Below the pieces are notes generated by a model. That model did no database searches and was not told the origin of the DNA. It saw nothing but the letters and a program-made list of their open reading frames with translations. DNA of 31,757 nt, taken from NCBI RefSeq assembly GCF_003467125.1, contig NZ_QSFA01000007.1, positions 87,743-119,499 on the forward strand. Reading direction: 5' to 3'. Source of the DNA: Megasphaera sp. AM44-1BH (lineage in GTDB: Bacteria; Bacillota; Negativicutes; Veillonellales; Megasphaeraceae). The first letter of the stretch is position 1, and each line of letters starts with the position of its first letter. This document shows, piece after piece, positions 16,615-24,674 of this stretch. A program made the translations under genes and the position numbers.

Positions 16615-17607
16615 TTAATGAATGGAACTTGCTACTTCTTCCATCAGTTCCCGGGTTGGGTTCTTCTGATTTTGTTTCGATGTTTCTACGATGAGTTTGT
16701 ACAGGTCTGTACCTGTTTCTTTAGCTACTTCTTTGTAAGTGTTGACAAAGCTGGAATGACAGCCGGCATAGCCGAGAATCAGGTCTAATGGTTTTATTGG
16801 GTTATGATATCCTTCTTTTTCCATTGCAGGCATCAGTTTATCATCGATAAAGTGGAGGAGCTTGTAAAAATCATATTGCATGGCTTTGCCTTCTCTCTGG
16901 AAAATAGCCAAGGCTCCTTCGGTTGTGATATTTCCTGCACTGCGGGCCATGCCCATGAGACCACAGTCGATAAAATCTGCGCCAGCAGCTTCAGCGGCTT
17001 GGGCGTTTGCCATAGCCATTCCCAGGTTGCTATGGCCGTGGAACCCTACGGGAATAGACACAGCGGATTTCAATTTCCGGGTATATTCAGCAGCTTGTTC
17101 CGGGAACATGTAACCTGCAGAATCCATGATTGTAATGGCCTGAACTCCGGCATTTTCCAGCATAGCGGCTTCGGCGGCCAGTTCGTCTGGTGTAAGTACA
17201 TAGGCTTTCATCAGGCTGTAGCGGGCTTCCAGACCGGCTCTGCGGACCATTTTGACAGCATTTACAGCCGTTTTGCCATCCCCGGCATTAGCACCGACAC
17301 GGAGAAAGCTCAGACCTTTATGGGCAGCTTTGAAGATAAGTTCCTCATCTGCATTTTTGGCAGACTGGAACATGCCGATATGACCTCTTTTGACGTAAGG
17401 CTGAATGGCATCTAAGTATTCATCGTCAGTCACAGGAGAGTGTTTGCCTCCATGCTGCATACTGCCGAGGCCCGTGCAATGGCCCATTTCAATTATTGTT
17501 ATATGACTGTCGAGCAGTCCTTCAATCATAAGTTTTGTCAAATCAACAGAAAAACCAGCACCAACGACATTGGCTCCATCACGAAGCGTGCAGTCCATAA
17601 TTTCCAT
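16615..17607 (-). CDS. DRE-TIM metallolyase, 4-hydroxy-2-oxovalerate aldolase / HMGL-like
   Basis: 330 residues from the ATG at 17607, 7 nt after GGGAGGA; an in-frame TTG two codons upstream is less likely. The N-terminal DCTLRDG (5-11) is the DRE-TIM metal and catalytic motif, and FHGHSNLG supplies the two metal-binding His (H190, H192). Length and the GFHGHSNLG motif fit DmpG/MhpE-type aldolases, which split 4-hydroxy-2-oxo acids to pyruvate plus an aldehyde, better than citramalate or isopropylmalate synthases. The aldehyde dehydrogenase (DmpF) that normally partners DmpG is absent, so the product aldehyde is handled elsewhere or the substrate differs. First gene of a three-gene cassette divergent from LTTR 2. 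Confidence 0.87.
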   Translation of the reverse strand: MEIMDCTLRDGANVVGAGFSVDLTKLMIEGLLDSHITIIEMGHCTGLGSMQHGGKHSPVTDDEYLDAIQPYVKRGHIGMFQSAKNADEELIFKAAHKGLSFLRVGANAGDGKTAVNAVKMVRRAGLEARYSLMKAYVLTPDELAAEAAMLENAGVQAITIMDSAGYMFPEQAAEYTRKLKSAVSIPVGFHGHSNLGMAMANAQAAEAAGADFIDCGLMGMARSAGNITTEGALAIFQREGKAMQYDFYKLLHFIDDKLMPAMEKEGYHNPIKPLDLILGYAGCHSSFVNTYKEVAKETGTDLYKLIVETSKQNQKNPTRELMEEVASSIH

Positions 17608-17670
17608 GTTCAAATCCTCCCAAGGTATAATGCTATTGCGATTTTCAGATACGTATCTTACATTGACATC

Positions 17671-17700
17671 ATAATACAGAAAGAATTAAAATAAAAACAA
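17671..17700 (-). promoter_or_regulatory. Promoter of the lyase-carrier-dehydrogenase cassette
   Basis: Minus strand: -35 TTGTTT (17695-17700), 18-nt spacer, -10 TATTAT (17671-17676). Fifteen nt upstream of the -35 lies the candidate LysR motif. Confidence 0.55.
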
Positions 17701-17713
17701 ATAATAAATCGAT

Positions 17714-17738
17714 GAATTACTTATTTGATGAATAATTC
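17714..17738. promoter_or_regulatory. Candidate LysR operator (inverted repeat GAATTA-N13-TAATTC)
   Basis: Perfect 6-bp inverted repeat in the divergent gap, containing the AATTACTTATTT string (17715-17726) also present at 9931-9942 and an inner TTAT-N7-ATAA dyad (17721-17735) of LysR T-N11-A type. Position upstream of the lyase -35 box fits an activator site. Confidence 0.5.
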
Positions 17739-17777
17739 GATAAAAGCATTGCTCGTATCCAGAATGGGACTGATACC

Positions 17778-18734
17778 ATGGAAAAAGACATATTAGAAAC
17801 TTTCGTAACGCTGGCAAATGTGCAAAATATTAGTAAAACCGCACAGGTTCTGTACATATCCCAGGCTGCGGTCAGCCATCGTTTGAAAAAACTGGAGGAA
17901 CATATAGGGGAAGAATTGATTATTCGTAATAAGGGAGCAAAACATACTCACCTTACGGCAGCGGGAGCGCGGTTTCTGCCACTGGCCCAGAACTGGCTGA
18001 GACTGGATCAGGATCTGGAAAATTTTCAGCATCGCCCTCAAACATTAGAATTGACTATAGGAACGGTCAATAGTGTCAATAACTATTTATTCAGCGCCTT
18101 TTATAATCAGTTGAAGACGGATCCACTGGACTGGCGGTTGCATATCCGGACTCTTCATTCAAATGAGATATATGAACAGGTACGGCTTCATGTACTGGAT
18201 ATTGGATTTCCTCTGCGGGAACAACGGGTGCCTCATATCCGGGTGCGGAACATTCATTCTGAAACACTGATGGTAGTAAGCCGGCATAAGATACATGATA
18301 AGACCGTATTGATGCCGTCTGATCTGGACGGCAGGAATCAGATATATATAAACTGGGGGGCCGATTATGTCCATTGGCACAGTTTGTATTTTCCGTCTTA
18401 CATCATGCCGAAGTTTTCTGTGGATACGGCTAAGATAGCATTTGATCTGCTCGATGATACGACATGGTTTTTTGCTCCTTATAGTATATGCTTGGAACTC
18501 CGTAAACGGGAAGACTGCTATGTCTCTGGACTGGCTGTGCAGACTCCTTCGCGGGATATGTATATGATTACTGATACGCAGATGGAAAAAATGAAGCGTC
18601 GTGAAATCATTCTATTTAAATGGAGGATTATTCATTATATCAGGCGAAAAGAAACGGAGTTTATTAATATGCTTCATCGGTTTCATATGGAAAATCAGAC
18701 AGAGTATGTTTTTGAAAAGGATATGAGAAAATAA
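17778..18734 (+). CDS. LysR-family transcriptional regulator (LTTR 2)
   Basis: 318 residues. The DNA-binding domain is at the N-terminus (ETFVTLANVQNISKTAQVLYIS, VSHRLKKLE). The effector domain has QIYINWGADYVHWH, the same IY...WH signature as LTTR 1 and LTTR 3. It diverges from the lyase cassette across a 170-nt gap with an inverted-repeat operator candidate, so control of that cassette is likely. No strong ribosome site precedes the ATG. The C-terminus runs about 15 residues longer than its two relatives. Ligand unknown. Confidence 0.92.
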   Translation: MEKDILETFVTLANVQNISKTAQVLYISQAAVSHRLKKLEEHIGEELIIRNKGAKHTHLTAAGARFLPLAQNWLRLDQDLENFQHRPQTLELTIGTVNSVNNYLFSAFYNQLKTDPLDWRLHIRTLHSNEIYEQVRLHVLDIGFPLREQRVPHIRVRNIHSETLMVVSRHKIHDKTVLMPSDLDGRNQIYINWGADYVHWHSLYFPSYIMPKFSVDTAKIAFDLLDDTTWFFAPYSICLELRKREDCYVSGLAVQTPSRDMYMITDTQMEKMKRREIILFKWRIIHYIRRKETEFINMLHRFHMENQTEYVFEKDMRK

Positions 18735-18745
18735 AGTAAGCAATC

Positions 18746-18794
18746 AAAAAAAACGGAACAGAGATGAGAAGTTGTTCTCATTCTGTTCCGGCTT
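18746..18794 (-). terminator. Terminator between LTTR 2 and flavodoxin genes
   Basis: Stem cggaacagagatgagaa (18754-18770) with ttctcattctgttccg (18775-18790), one bulge, 4-nt loop. An 8-A run on the plus strand becomes a T-run for the minus-strand gene; GCTTTTGG follows on the plus strand. Confidence 0.8.
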
Positions 18795-18811
18795 TTGGCT
18801 GTATTATCCAG

Positions 18812-19261
18812 CTATGCTGCTGTCAGAACTCGTTCATAGGTATTGGCTGCAAAGTCCTGGAGGGTATCCAGACGGAGCGATTCTTGTTTGCCCAGGGGCG
18901 TTCTGGCGATGGATTCATCAATGTAGCTGACGTGCGTACCGGCAACCCATACATGGGGTGGCAGCAGATCGACAGCCTGACGAAGGTTTTTTGAGATTTC
19001 ATCTGAATACAGGTCGCGGTGCATGGTCGCGAAAATAGCTACTTTTTTTGCATTTAGCCGCTGTAATACGGACTGGGATACGCTGTCCAATTTATAATCC
19101 AAAAACCAGATGCCAGCAAAGACGATATCGTAGTCATCAAAGTGTTCCGGGGCTTGTTCCATGGGCAGGAAATCGGTGTTTTTTGGTAATACGGAACGAA
19201 TTGCTTCGGCAAATTTTTTCGTTCTGCCGGTTTGGGATGAGTAGAGTACAAGAGCCTTCAT
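18812..19261 (-). CDS. Small flavodoxin-domain protein
   Basis: 149 residues, close to short-chain flavodoxin size. The N-terminal MKALVLYSSQTGRTKKFAEAI forms the FMN phosphate loop (SSQTGRT). The second motif, VFAGIWFLDYKLD, and the strand KKVAIFATM follow flavodoxin order. The W/FLDY segment and overall length recall BilS, the flavodoxin partner of bilirubin reductase, but no BilR-type reductase is nearby, so the name is not applied. AAAGGAG lies 9 nt before the ATG. It has its own promoter and terminator and is thus a monocistron; it probably donates electrons to an unlinked oxidoreductase. Confidence 0.87.
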   Translation of the reverse strand: MKALVLYSSQTGRTKKFAEAIRSVLPKNTDFLPMEQAPEHFDDYDIVFAGIWFLDYKLDSVSQSVLQRLNAKKVAIFATMHRDLYSDEISKNLRQAVDLLPPHVWVAGTHVSYIDESIARTPLGKQESLRLDTLQDFAANTYERVLTAA

Positions 19262-19322
19262 GATGGATGTCTCCTTTCTTGTATATCTGTCATTTGTTTT
19301 TTTCTATGATTACTATATCATG

Positions 19323-19352
19323 ATTATAGCAGGATTTCTGTTACATTTGCAA
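19323..19352 (-). promoter_or_regulatory. Promoter of the flavodoxin gene
   Basis: Minus strand: -35 TTGCAA (19347-19352), 18-nt spacer, -10 TATAAT (19323-19328). Confidence 0.75.
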
Positions 19353-19388
19353 CATATGTTAAAAAGAAATGATTATCAATAATGAATA

Positions 19389-19438
19389 AAGAGATGCCAG
19401 ATAATGCATATGAGGGCATGCATCATCTGGCATCTCTT
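19389..19438 (-). terminator. Terminator of the AEC permease gene
   Basis: 14-bp perfect outer stem (aagagatgccagat) plus a 6-bp inner stem (atgcat) separated by one A-C mismatch, 8-nt loop. On the minus strand TTTATTC follows. It lies 30 nt after the permease stop. Confidence 0.75.
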
Positions 19439-19468
19439 CCATCACAAAAGGCGTAACAGTATAGAAAA

Positions 19469-20443
19469 TTATATAAAGATGAGGTGACCGACAAATATGA
19501 CCAGTGTCAGGGAGATGGCACTGAGAGCGGTCGTGTTCATGACGACCTGGGTTGCGTAATTGGGGTTGTTATCAAATTCCATAGCAAACATGGCCGTGTT
19601 GACGGCAGTTGGGATGGCACAGTAGATGAGGAAGACGATGGCTCCGACGGCCGTGAATGTACCGGGGACGAGTGCATTGGCAATAAAAATCATGGCCAGG
19701 CCGATGGCGGGCATGATAAAGAATTTTAAGATGCTGATTATCCAGACATCGGGATTCAACCATTCGATTTTCGTTTGTGATAATTGCACGCCAATGGTAA
19801 ACATTGCGACTGGTGTGATGGCCTGACTTGACATTTCCATAATAGGCCAGAAATAAAAATTTTCTGCATGCAGGCCGAGATACCGGGTTAGAACAGCCGC
19901 CGCGAATAAATAAATAATTGGCATTTGAAACATTATTTTTAAAGTGTCCCGTGCGGTAAGTCTTCCGCGCCCGGCCTGATAAAGACCTAGTGTATTGAGG
20001 CTGACACTCTGAACTACATAAATTATGATCCAGACGACCATCGCCTCATCCAGATATGGCGTCTGGCCATTTACAATAAATGGTTCATGAGAAAAGACCA
20101 GAATAATTAATGCGACGCCAAGGTTGCCAGTATTATTGAACATCAGCGCATTCCGGCACGATTCAATCATTCCAGCATCGTAATGCCTCCATCGGCTGAC
20201 AATATTGGCAAGGACAAAGGAAATAAAGAGCAGTATAAATACACAGAGTAAGATGTTTATACTATTGCTGGGAAAGTTAGTTTTGTAAATATTAGTAAAA
20301 ATAAAACTGGGAATAATGAGAAAAAATAACAGTTTAGACAGTGGTTTGACGTCGATGTGAAATTTCCTGTCCACGAGGTAGCCTATGAGTACCAGCGTAA
20401 ACAGAGGCATCATCGTATGTTCAAGGATAAAAAGGAAAACCAT
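19469..20443 (-). CDS. AEC-family (auxin efflux carrier-like) permease
   Basis: 324 residues with about 10 membrane segments in two halves of five, as in the AEC/PIN-like fold. Family marks are the N-terminal LIGYLVDRKFHI, the NNTGNLGVALI segment in helix 4 and the C-terminal TAVNTAMFAMEF (cf. NPA-type crossover). GTGAGG precedes the ATG. Bacterial AEC members move malate, malonate and other organic acids, sometimes by exchange. It is monocistronic and divergent from LTTR 3, which is its likely regulator. Direction and substrate unknown. Confidence 0.9.
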   Translation of the reverse strand: MVFLFILEHTMMPLFTLVLIGYLVDRKFHIDVKPLSKLLFFLIIPSFIFTNIYKTNFPSNSINILLCVFILLFISFVLANIVSRWRHYDAGMIESCRNALMFNNTGNLGVALIILVFSHEPFIVNGQTPYLDEAMVVWIIIYVVQSVSLNTLGLYQAGRGRLTARDTLKIMFQMPIIYLFAAAVLTRYLGLHAENFYFWPIMEMSSQAITPVAMFTIGVQLSQTKIEWLNPDVWIISILKFFIMPAIGLAMIFIANALVPGTFTAVGAIVFLIYCAIPTAVNTAMFAMEFDNNPNYATQVVMNTTALSAISLTLVIFVGHLIFI

Positions 20444-20476
20444 AGTAGAACCTCACTTTGGATAAAAACATTTGGA

Positions 20477-20488
20477 ATCATATGATTT
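20477..20488. promoter_or_regulatory. 12-bp palindrome AATCATATGATT in the AEC leader
   Basis: Perfect palindrome between the AEC -10 box and its start codon. Could be an operator site for LTTR 3 or another factor. Confidence 0.35.
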
Positions 20489-20491
20489 CCT

Positions 20492-20520
20492 ACTATACGA
20501 AACTTTAGTGATTTTGTAAA
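20492..20520 (-). promoter_or_regulatory. Promoter of the AEC permease gene
   Basis: Minus strand: -35 TTTACA (20515-20520), 17-nt spacer, -10 TATAGT (20492-20497). Confidence 0.75.
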
Positions 20521-20593
20521 ATAGTAAATATTAAACGAATATATCGTAAATTGGAATAGGAATAGAAATGAAACGGAATATATACGTATTGCT

Positions 20594-20603
20594 ATTTACT
20601 TAT
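20594..20603 (+). promoter_or_regulatory. ACTTAT motif beside LTTR 3
   Basis: ATTTACTTAT, related to the AATTACTTATTT strings at 9931 and 17715. Located 29 nt before the chosen LTTR 3 start. Confidence 0.3.
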
Positions 20604-20631
20604 GGAATATAAAACGGAAAGGGCGAACCGG

Positions 20632-21546
20632 ATGTATACGAATGAAGATTTGCAAATTTTTGTTGATCTATCTCAGACCCTCAGCTTTTCTCAGACAGCA
20701 CGCAATCTCCATTTATCCCAATCGACAGTGAGTAAACGGATAAAGGATCTGGAAACGGCGTTACAGGTCGTCTTGATAGAGCGTGGCCAGGGAATGAAAT
20801 CCCTGCGCCTAACACTGGCTGGTGAAAACTTTCTCACCATTGCCAATGAAATGCTGTCCTTGTGGAAAGATGCCTGCCATCTGGGAAGGGGACGCTGGCA
20901 GTCGTCCTTTACGATTGCGTCTCTGAGCAGTCTGAATATCCAGGCGATTCCGAGCATATCGGATTATCTGCATGAACATATACCGACTACGCATTTACAC
21001 GTTATGACATCTCATTCGGGACTGATTTATGATCTGGTGGAACGCCATCAGGCAGATTTGGGATTTTCTCTCATTGCACGGGAATATCAGAATACGCTGG
21101 TAGAAAAATGGTTCAGTGAGCCCATGGTCGTGGTCCGGCCGGCGGGAACAGAGATTTTCAGCCCTGTCTGCAGCCCCAGAGACCTGCCACAGGAAATGGA
21201 AATTTATAATTACAGCGGTATTAGTTTTCAGGCATGGCATGATGAATGGTGGGCGCCGGTCAATAATAGTTATATCAGCCTGGATAATGCCAGCTTGATT
21301 CCTCTTGTCTTGAATAAGCCCGGACAGTGGTCGGTCGTACAGATTTCTATGGCAAAAAAACTGGCGGCTACCGGCCGGTATATCATACAGAAACTGACCG
21401 ATCCTCCGCCAGACCGTGTGTATTATCTGGTAACCCATCTGCATCCGACACAGACGGCAGCCCGCATTTTATCGGCATTACGGCCGTGTCTGCAATCGTT
21501 TGCCGGCCAGGAAGAATCAGCCGGCAAAGTAATACACGAGGGTTAG
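20632..21546 (+). CDS. LysR-family transcriptional regulator (LTTR 3)
   Basis: 304 residues from the ATG at 20632, 8 nt after AAAGGG; this start aligns with LTTR 1 at the N-terminus and gives the same length, whereas the ATG at 20602 has no ribosome site. The HTH domain is clear (IFVDLSQTLSFSQTARNLHLS, VSKRIKDLE). The effector domain shows EIYNYSGISFQAWHDEWW, the shared IY...WH signature. It is divergent from the AEC permease, its probable target. Its last 30 nt overlap the 3' end of the convergent M20 gene, so the two mRNAs are complementary at their ends. Confidence 0.92.
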   Translation: MYTNEDLQIFVDLSQTLSFSQTARNLHLSQSTVSKRIKDLETALQVVLIERGQGMKSLRLTLAGENFLTIANEMLSLWKDACHLGRGRWQSSFTIASLSSLNIQAIPSISDYLHEHIPTTHLHVMTSHSGLIYDLVERHQADLGFSLIAREYQNTLVEKWFSEPMVVVRPAGTEIFSPVCSPRDLPQEMEIYNYSGISFQAWHDEWWAPVNNSYISLDNASLIPLVLNKPGQWSVVQISMAKKLAATGRYIIQKLTDPPPDRVYYLVTHLHPTQTAARILSALRPCLQSFAGQEESAGKVIHEG

Positions 21547-22701
21547 CATGCTTTCAGCCATATACTGCAGTGCATGGCTGTCCCAGTGGAAATCCGGGTT
21601 GTGACCGAATACAGGTTCTGTATCATAGATACCTGTGTAATAAAAACAGGAAGGGACGGCCGCGCTGAAATAGGCGAAGTCTTCAGAGCCGGAACCGCGT
21701 TCCATCGTAATCAGCTGGATGCGGTCTGCCATATGACGGCGCAGGATGGATTCGACGCGGGATGTGACGGTGTCATCATTTATGCATACCGGGGAAAAGG
21801 GAACGACATGAAGCTGGCAGGTGCCACCGTAAATCGTTTCACAGGCAGTCAGGATATGCTGTAGTGTTTCCAGGATATCCTGACGTTTCTTTTCATTATA
21901 TGTGCGCAGTGTGCCTTTGAGTTCTGCTGTATCAGGAATGACATTGGGATTGTGGCCGGACTGGAACTGGCCGAATGTAAGGACAACGCCGTCACCGTCA
22001 GCCCGTTTGTGGTACACATAGTCCTGAATCTGGGAAATAATGGATACGCCCATCTGGATGGGGCTGATGCAGTCTGATGGCCGTGATCCGTGCCCGCCTT
22101 TGCCATGAATCGTGATGGTGAAATCATCGCAGGAAGCGGAGCACTCTCCGTGGCGCAGGCCGATATATCCCTGGGGCAGCCCGCCGGCGACGTGCAGTCC
22201 CAGCGCATAATCAACAGAAGGATTATGCAGTATTCCTGCTTCTATCATGCGGGCGGCACCGCCGTTTCCTTCTTCGGCCGGCTGGAATGCAAGGCGGACA
22301 GTGCCGCGCAGGCAGTTCCGGTGAGCCTGGAGGATACGCGCGACGCCGAGAAGGTTGGCTGTGTGGCCATCGTGACCACAGGCGTGCATCACACCGGGCG
22401 TCTGGGAGGTATAGGAACAGGTATATTGCTCTGTCAGGGGCAGGGCGTCCATGTCGGCACGAAGCAGCAGGACCGGACCGGGCAGTGCCCCGCGGATGAG
22501 CCCTGTGACGCCTGTATCAGCAATGATGCGGGCATCTTCTATGCCTGCTTTCTGGAGTTCACGAAGGACCGCCTGGCTCGTTTCGCGTTCCTGACCGCTC
22601 AATTCGGGATGAGCATGGAAATGTTCACGCATGTGGATCATATAAGGTAATTCATGTAAAACAGCAGATTCAATATCAAAATCGGGCTGGTATGTATGCA
22701 T
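21517..22701 (-). CDS. M20-family amidohydrolase (M20D, HippO/N-acyl-amino-acid hydrolase-like)
   Basis: 394 residues from the ATG at 22701, 8 nt after AAGGAGG; a GTG at 22743 is further upstream and lacks a site. Metal-site motifs are in order: RADMDALPL (81-89), MHACGHDGH (C108, H110), PAEEGNGGA (E143/E144), LHVAGG (H170), and near the end GSEDFAYF plus HNPDFHWD. This Cys-His/Glu/His/His pattern marks the M20D group that hydrolyses N-acyl amino acids, hippurate or indole-3-acetyl amino acids; diaminopimelate deacetylases and PGP-type enzymes are relatives. No signal peptide, so cytosolic. Possibly supplies amino acids from acylated or aminobenzoyl conjugates; an AEC carrier and LTTR are next door, but a functional link is only suggested. 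Confidence 0.92.
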   Translation of the reverse strand: MHTYQPDFDIESAVLHELPYMIHMREHFHAHPELSGQERETSQAVLRELQKAGIEDARIIADTGVTGLIRGALPGPVLLLRADMDALPLTEQYTCSYTSQTPGVMHACGHDGHTANLLGVARILQAHRNCLRGTVRLAFQPAEEGNGGAARMIEAGILHNPSVDYALGLHVAGGLPQGYIGLRHGECSASCDDFTITIHGKGGHGSRPSDCISPIQMGVSIISQIQDYVYHKRADGDGVVLTFGQFQSGHNPNVIPDTAELKGTLRTYNEKKRQDILETLQHILTACETIYGGTCQLHVVPFSPVCINDDTVTSRVESILRRHMADRIQLITMERGSGSEDFAYFSAAVPSCFYYTGIYDTEPVFGHNPDFHWDSHALQYMAESMLTLVYYFAG

Positions 22702-22902
22702 GGTATGGGCCTCCTTGTTATAGGGAATGTCATGACTATTCACCGCTTAAAGTCTTTGTCTCTTATAATATATATACTATAATATATTGCATCTTTTATG
22801 CGATGATGTGCTCTTGTCGTTCATTATACCATGATAGGTGGCAGAAAATAATCAAAATTGAAAAAATATGATATACTGACCATATATAGGGAGGTTGGCA
22901 TC

Positions 22903-24474
22903 ATGCAAGGCAAAATAGATATTATCCCGGTTATCCGGAATTTAAATCACTGGCCCCGGTTCCGTCTGCGCCTGTTTGTGGAAGGTGCATGGGTAGGTCT
23001 GCTCAGTGGCATCGTCATCAGTTTCTTCCGCTGGTGCCTGGAAGCGGGAACCCGGCTTCGTGAGCAGGTATATGCCCTGCTGATGCAGGCGGGGTGGGTG
23101 GAAAATACAGTATGGTTTGTGTTCCTGCTGATGGCAGCGTACGTGTTATATCGTCTGAAACAGCATGAGCCAGAAGCATCTGGCAGTGGTATCCCACAAG
23201 TAAAAGGAATCATTCTCGGTGTCGTGCGGCTGCGCTGGCTGAGGGTACTCTGGGTCAAGCTGGCCGGCGGTATACTGGGTATCGGTCTGGGGCTGTCGCT
23301 GGGACGGGAAGGCCCGTCTATACAGCTCGGCGCCGTTACGGCCCAGGGGATGAGCCGCGCTCTGGGGCGGTCGCGCATGGAAGAACGGTATTTGATTACG
23401 GCAGGGGCCAGTGCCGGTCTGGCAGCCGCATTCAATGCGCCACTGGCAGGTGCCATTTTTGCTTTGGAAGAACTCCACCGGAATTTTTCCAGCGTCGTCC
23501 TGGCTCCGGCCATGGCGGCGGCTCTGGTTGCAACGATGGTCAGCCGTGTAGTATTTGGCCGGGATCCGATTTTCCATTTTGGCATGCTGCCGCCGTTCCC
23601 GTTACGGTATATGTGGCTGGCTGTTGTATTAGGAATCATTATTGGCGCAGCCGGTGTCATTTTCAACAAAGGTCTTCTCAATATCAGCCGTTTTTACGCA
23701 TTGTCTGTGTTTCGTAATGATTATATGCGCATTGCCTTTGCTTTGGTAACAGCCGGTATATTGGGATATGTTTTCCCTCAGATACTCGGCGGAGGCAATG
23801 ACCTTATTAACAGCCTCTACCAGCTGCCACTGTCGCTGACCCTGTTTCTTACGCTCCTTTGTGGCAAATTCCTGTTTACGCTTATCAGCTATGGATGTGG
23901 CACGCCGGGGGGATTTTTTCTTCCCATGCTGGTACTGGGAGCATTATGCGGTGGCAGCATAGGTATCCTTCTCGTACAAATGGGAGTCATTTCCTCGTAT
24001 TACCTGACGAATATCATTGTCATTTCCATGGCGGCGTTTTTTGCAGCATCTGTTCATTCGCCGGTTACGGGGACAATCCTGATTATGGAAATGACGGCAT
24101 CATATGAACATCTCCTCGTACTTTGTACAGCGTCTATGATTGCTCTGGCTACGGCACAACTCCTGGGAGGGCAGCCGATTTATGATACGCTGCTCAAACG
24201 GTCTCTTACTACGAGACATAAAGTGCTTCCTGCAGAAGAACGGCGTAATATTCTGGAGCTGACTATCAGTAGTGGAAGTGCTGTCGATGGAAAATATATT
24301 GGCCGGATTGACTGGCCGGATCACGTTGCCTTAGTCGATATTAAACGGGGAACAGAAGAAATTATTCCCGATTATCATACCCGTTTATGTGCCGGAGATT
24401 ACCTGTATGTCCTGACGGATTCCGTCGAAGCGGCAGAAAAAGTCCGGAACTTGGTAGAACACGAAAATGCATAA
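22903..24474 (+). CDS. ClC-family chloride/proton antiporter with C-terminal TrkA-C (RCK_C) domain
   Basis: 523 residues from the ATG at 22903 (GGGAGG 8 nt upstream); the TTG at 22858 has no site. Signature motifs: GSGIP (94-98), GREGP with gating Glu E136, GGFFLP for the anion filter, and IFALEEL with E190 at the place of the E. coli proton-path Glu203. The last two suggest an H+/Cl- (or fluoride-insensitive) exchanger rather than a channel. The final ~75 residues (ILELTISSGSAVDGKYIGRI...GDYLYVLTDSVEA) look like a TrkA-C regulatory domain, which in some ClC proteins replaces CBS domains and may bind nucleotides. Likely acid-stress or ion homeostasis in an acid-producing fermenter. Confidence 0.93.
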   Translation: MQGKIDIIPVIRNLNHWPRFRLRLFVEGAWVGLLSGIVISFFRWCLEAGTRLREQVYALLMQAGWVENTVWFVFLLMAAYVLYRLKQHEPEASGSGIPQVKGIILGVVRLRWLRVLWVKLAGGILGIGLGLSLGREGPSIQLGAVTAQGMSRALGRSRMEERYLITAGASAGLAAAFNAPLAGAIFALEELHRNFSSVVLAPAMAAALVATMVSRVVFGRDPIFHFGMLPPFPLRYMWLAVVLGIIIGAAGVIFNKGLLNISRFYALSVFRNDYMRIAFALVTAGILGYVFPQILGGGNDLINSLYQLPLSLTLFLTLLCGKFLFTLISYGCGTPGGFFLPMLVLGALCGGSIGILLVQMGVISSYYLTNIIVISMAAFFAASVHSPVTGTILIMEMTASYEHLLVLCTASMIALATAQLLGGQPIYDTLLKRSLTTRHKVLPAEERRNILELTISSGSAVDGKYIGRIDWPDHVALVDIKRGTEEIIPDYHTRLCAGDYLYVLTDSVEAAEKVRNLVEHENA

Positions 24475-24603
24475 TAATTATTAAAATTAGTACCTGGTAA
24501 TAAAAAATATGATTAAAGTGTGACAAATAAAGGATGATAAAGAGTGAGCAGAGAAAGAATGAAGTATAAATAGACAAAAATCGATGCATAAATACGTATT
24601 TTT

Positions 24604-24632
24604 TTGACTTATTGTGCCATTTTTGCTATAAT
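24604..24632 (+). promoter_or_regulatory. Promoter of the 3D-domain protein gene
   Basis: -35 TTGACT (24604-24609), exactly 17 nt, -10 TATAAT (24627-24632). Close to consensus. Confidence 0.85.
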
Positions 24633-24674
24633 TTTGTCGATGTGATTTTTTGATGTTAGCAAAGAGGTGGTTTT

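Noticed and set aside
18812..19261. Naming the flavodoxin bilS
   Set aside because: Similar motifs, but no bilirubin-reductase gene beside it and no search possible.
22744..22902. Clear promoter pair between the M20 and ClC genes
   Set aside because: TATAAT- and TATACT-like boxes exist on both strands, but no -35 with 16-18 nt spacing was convincing.
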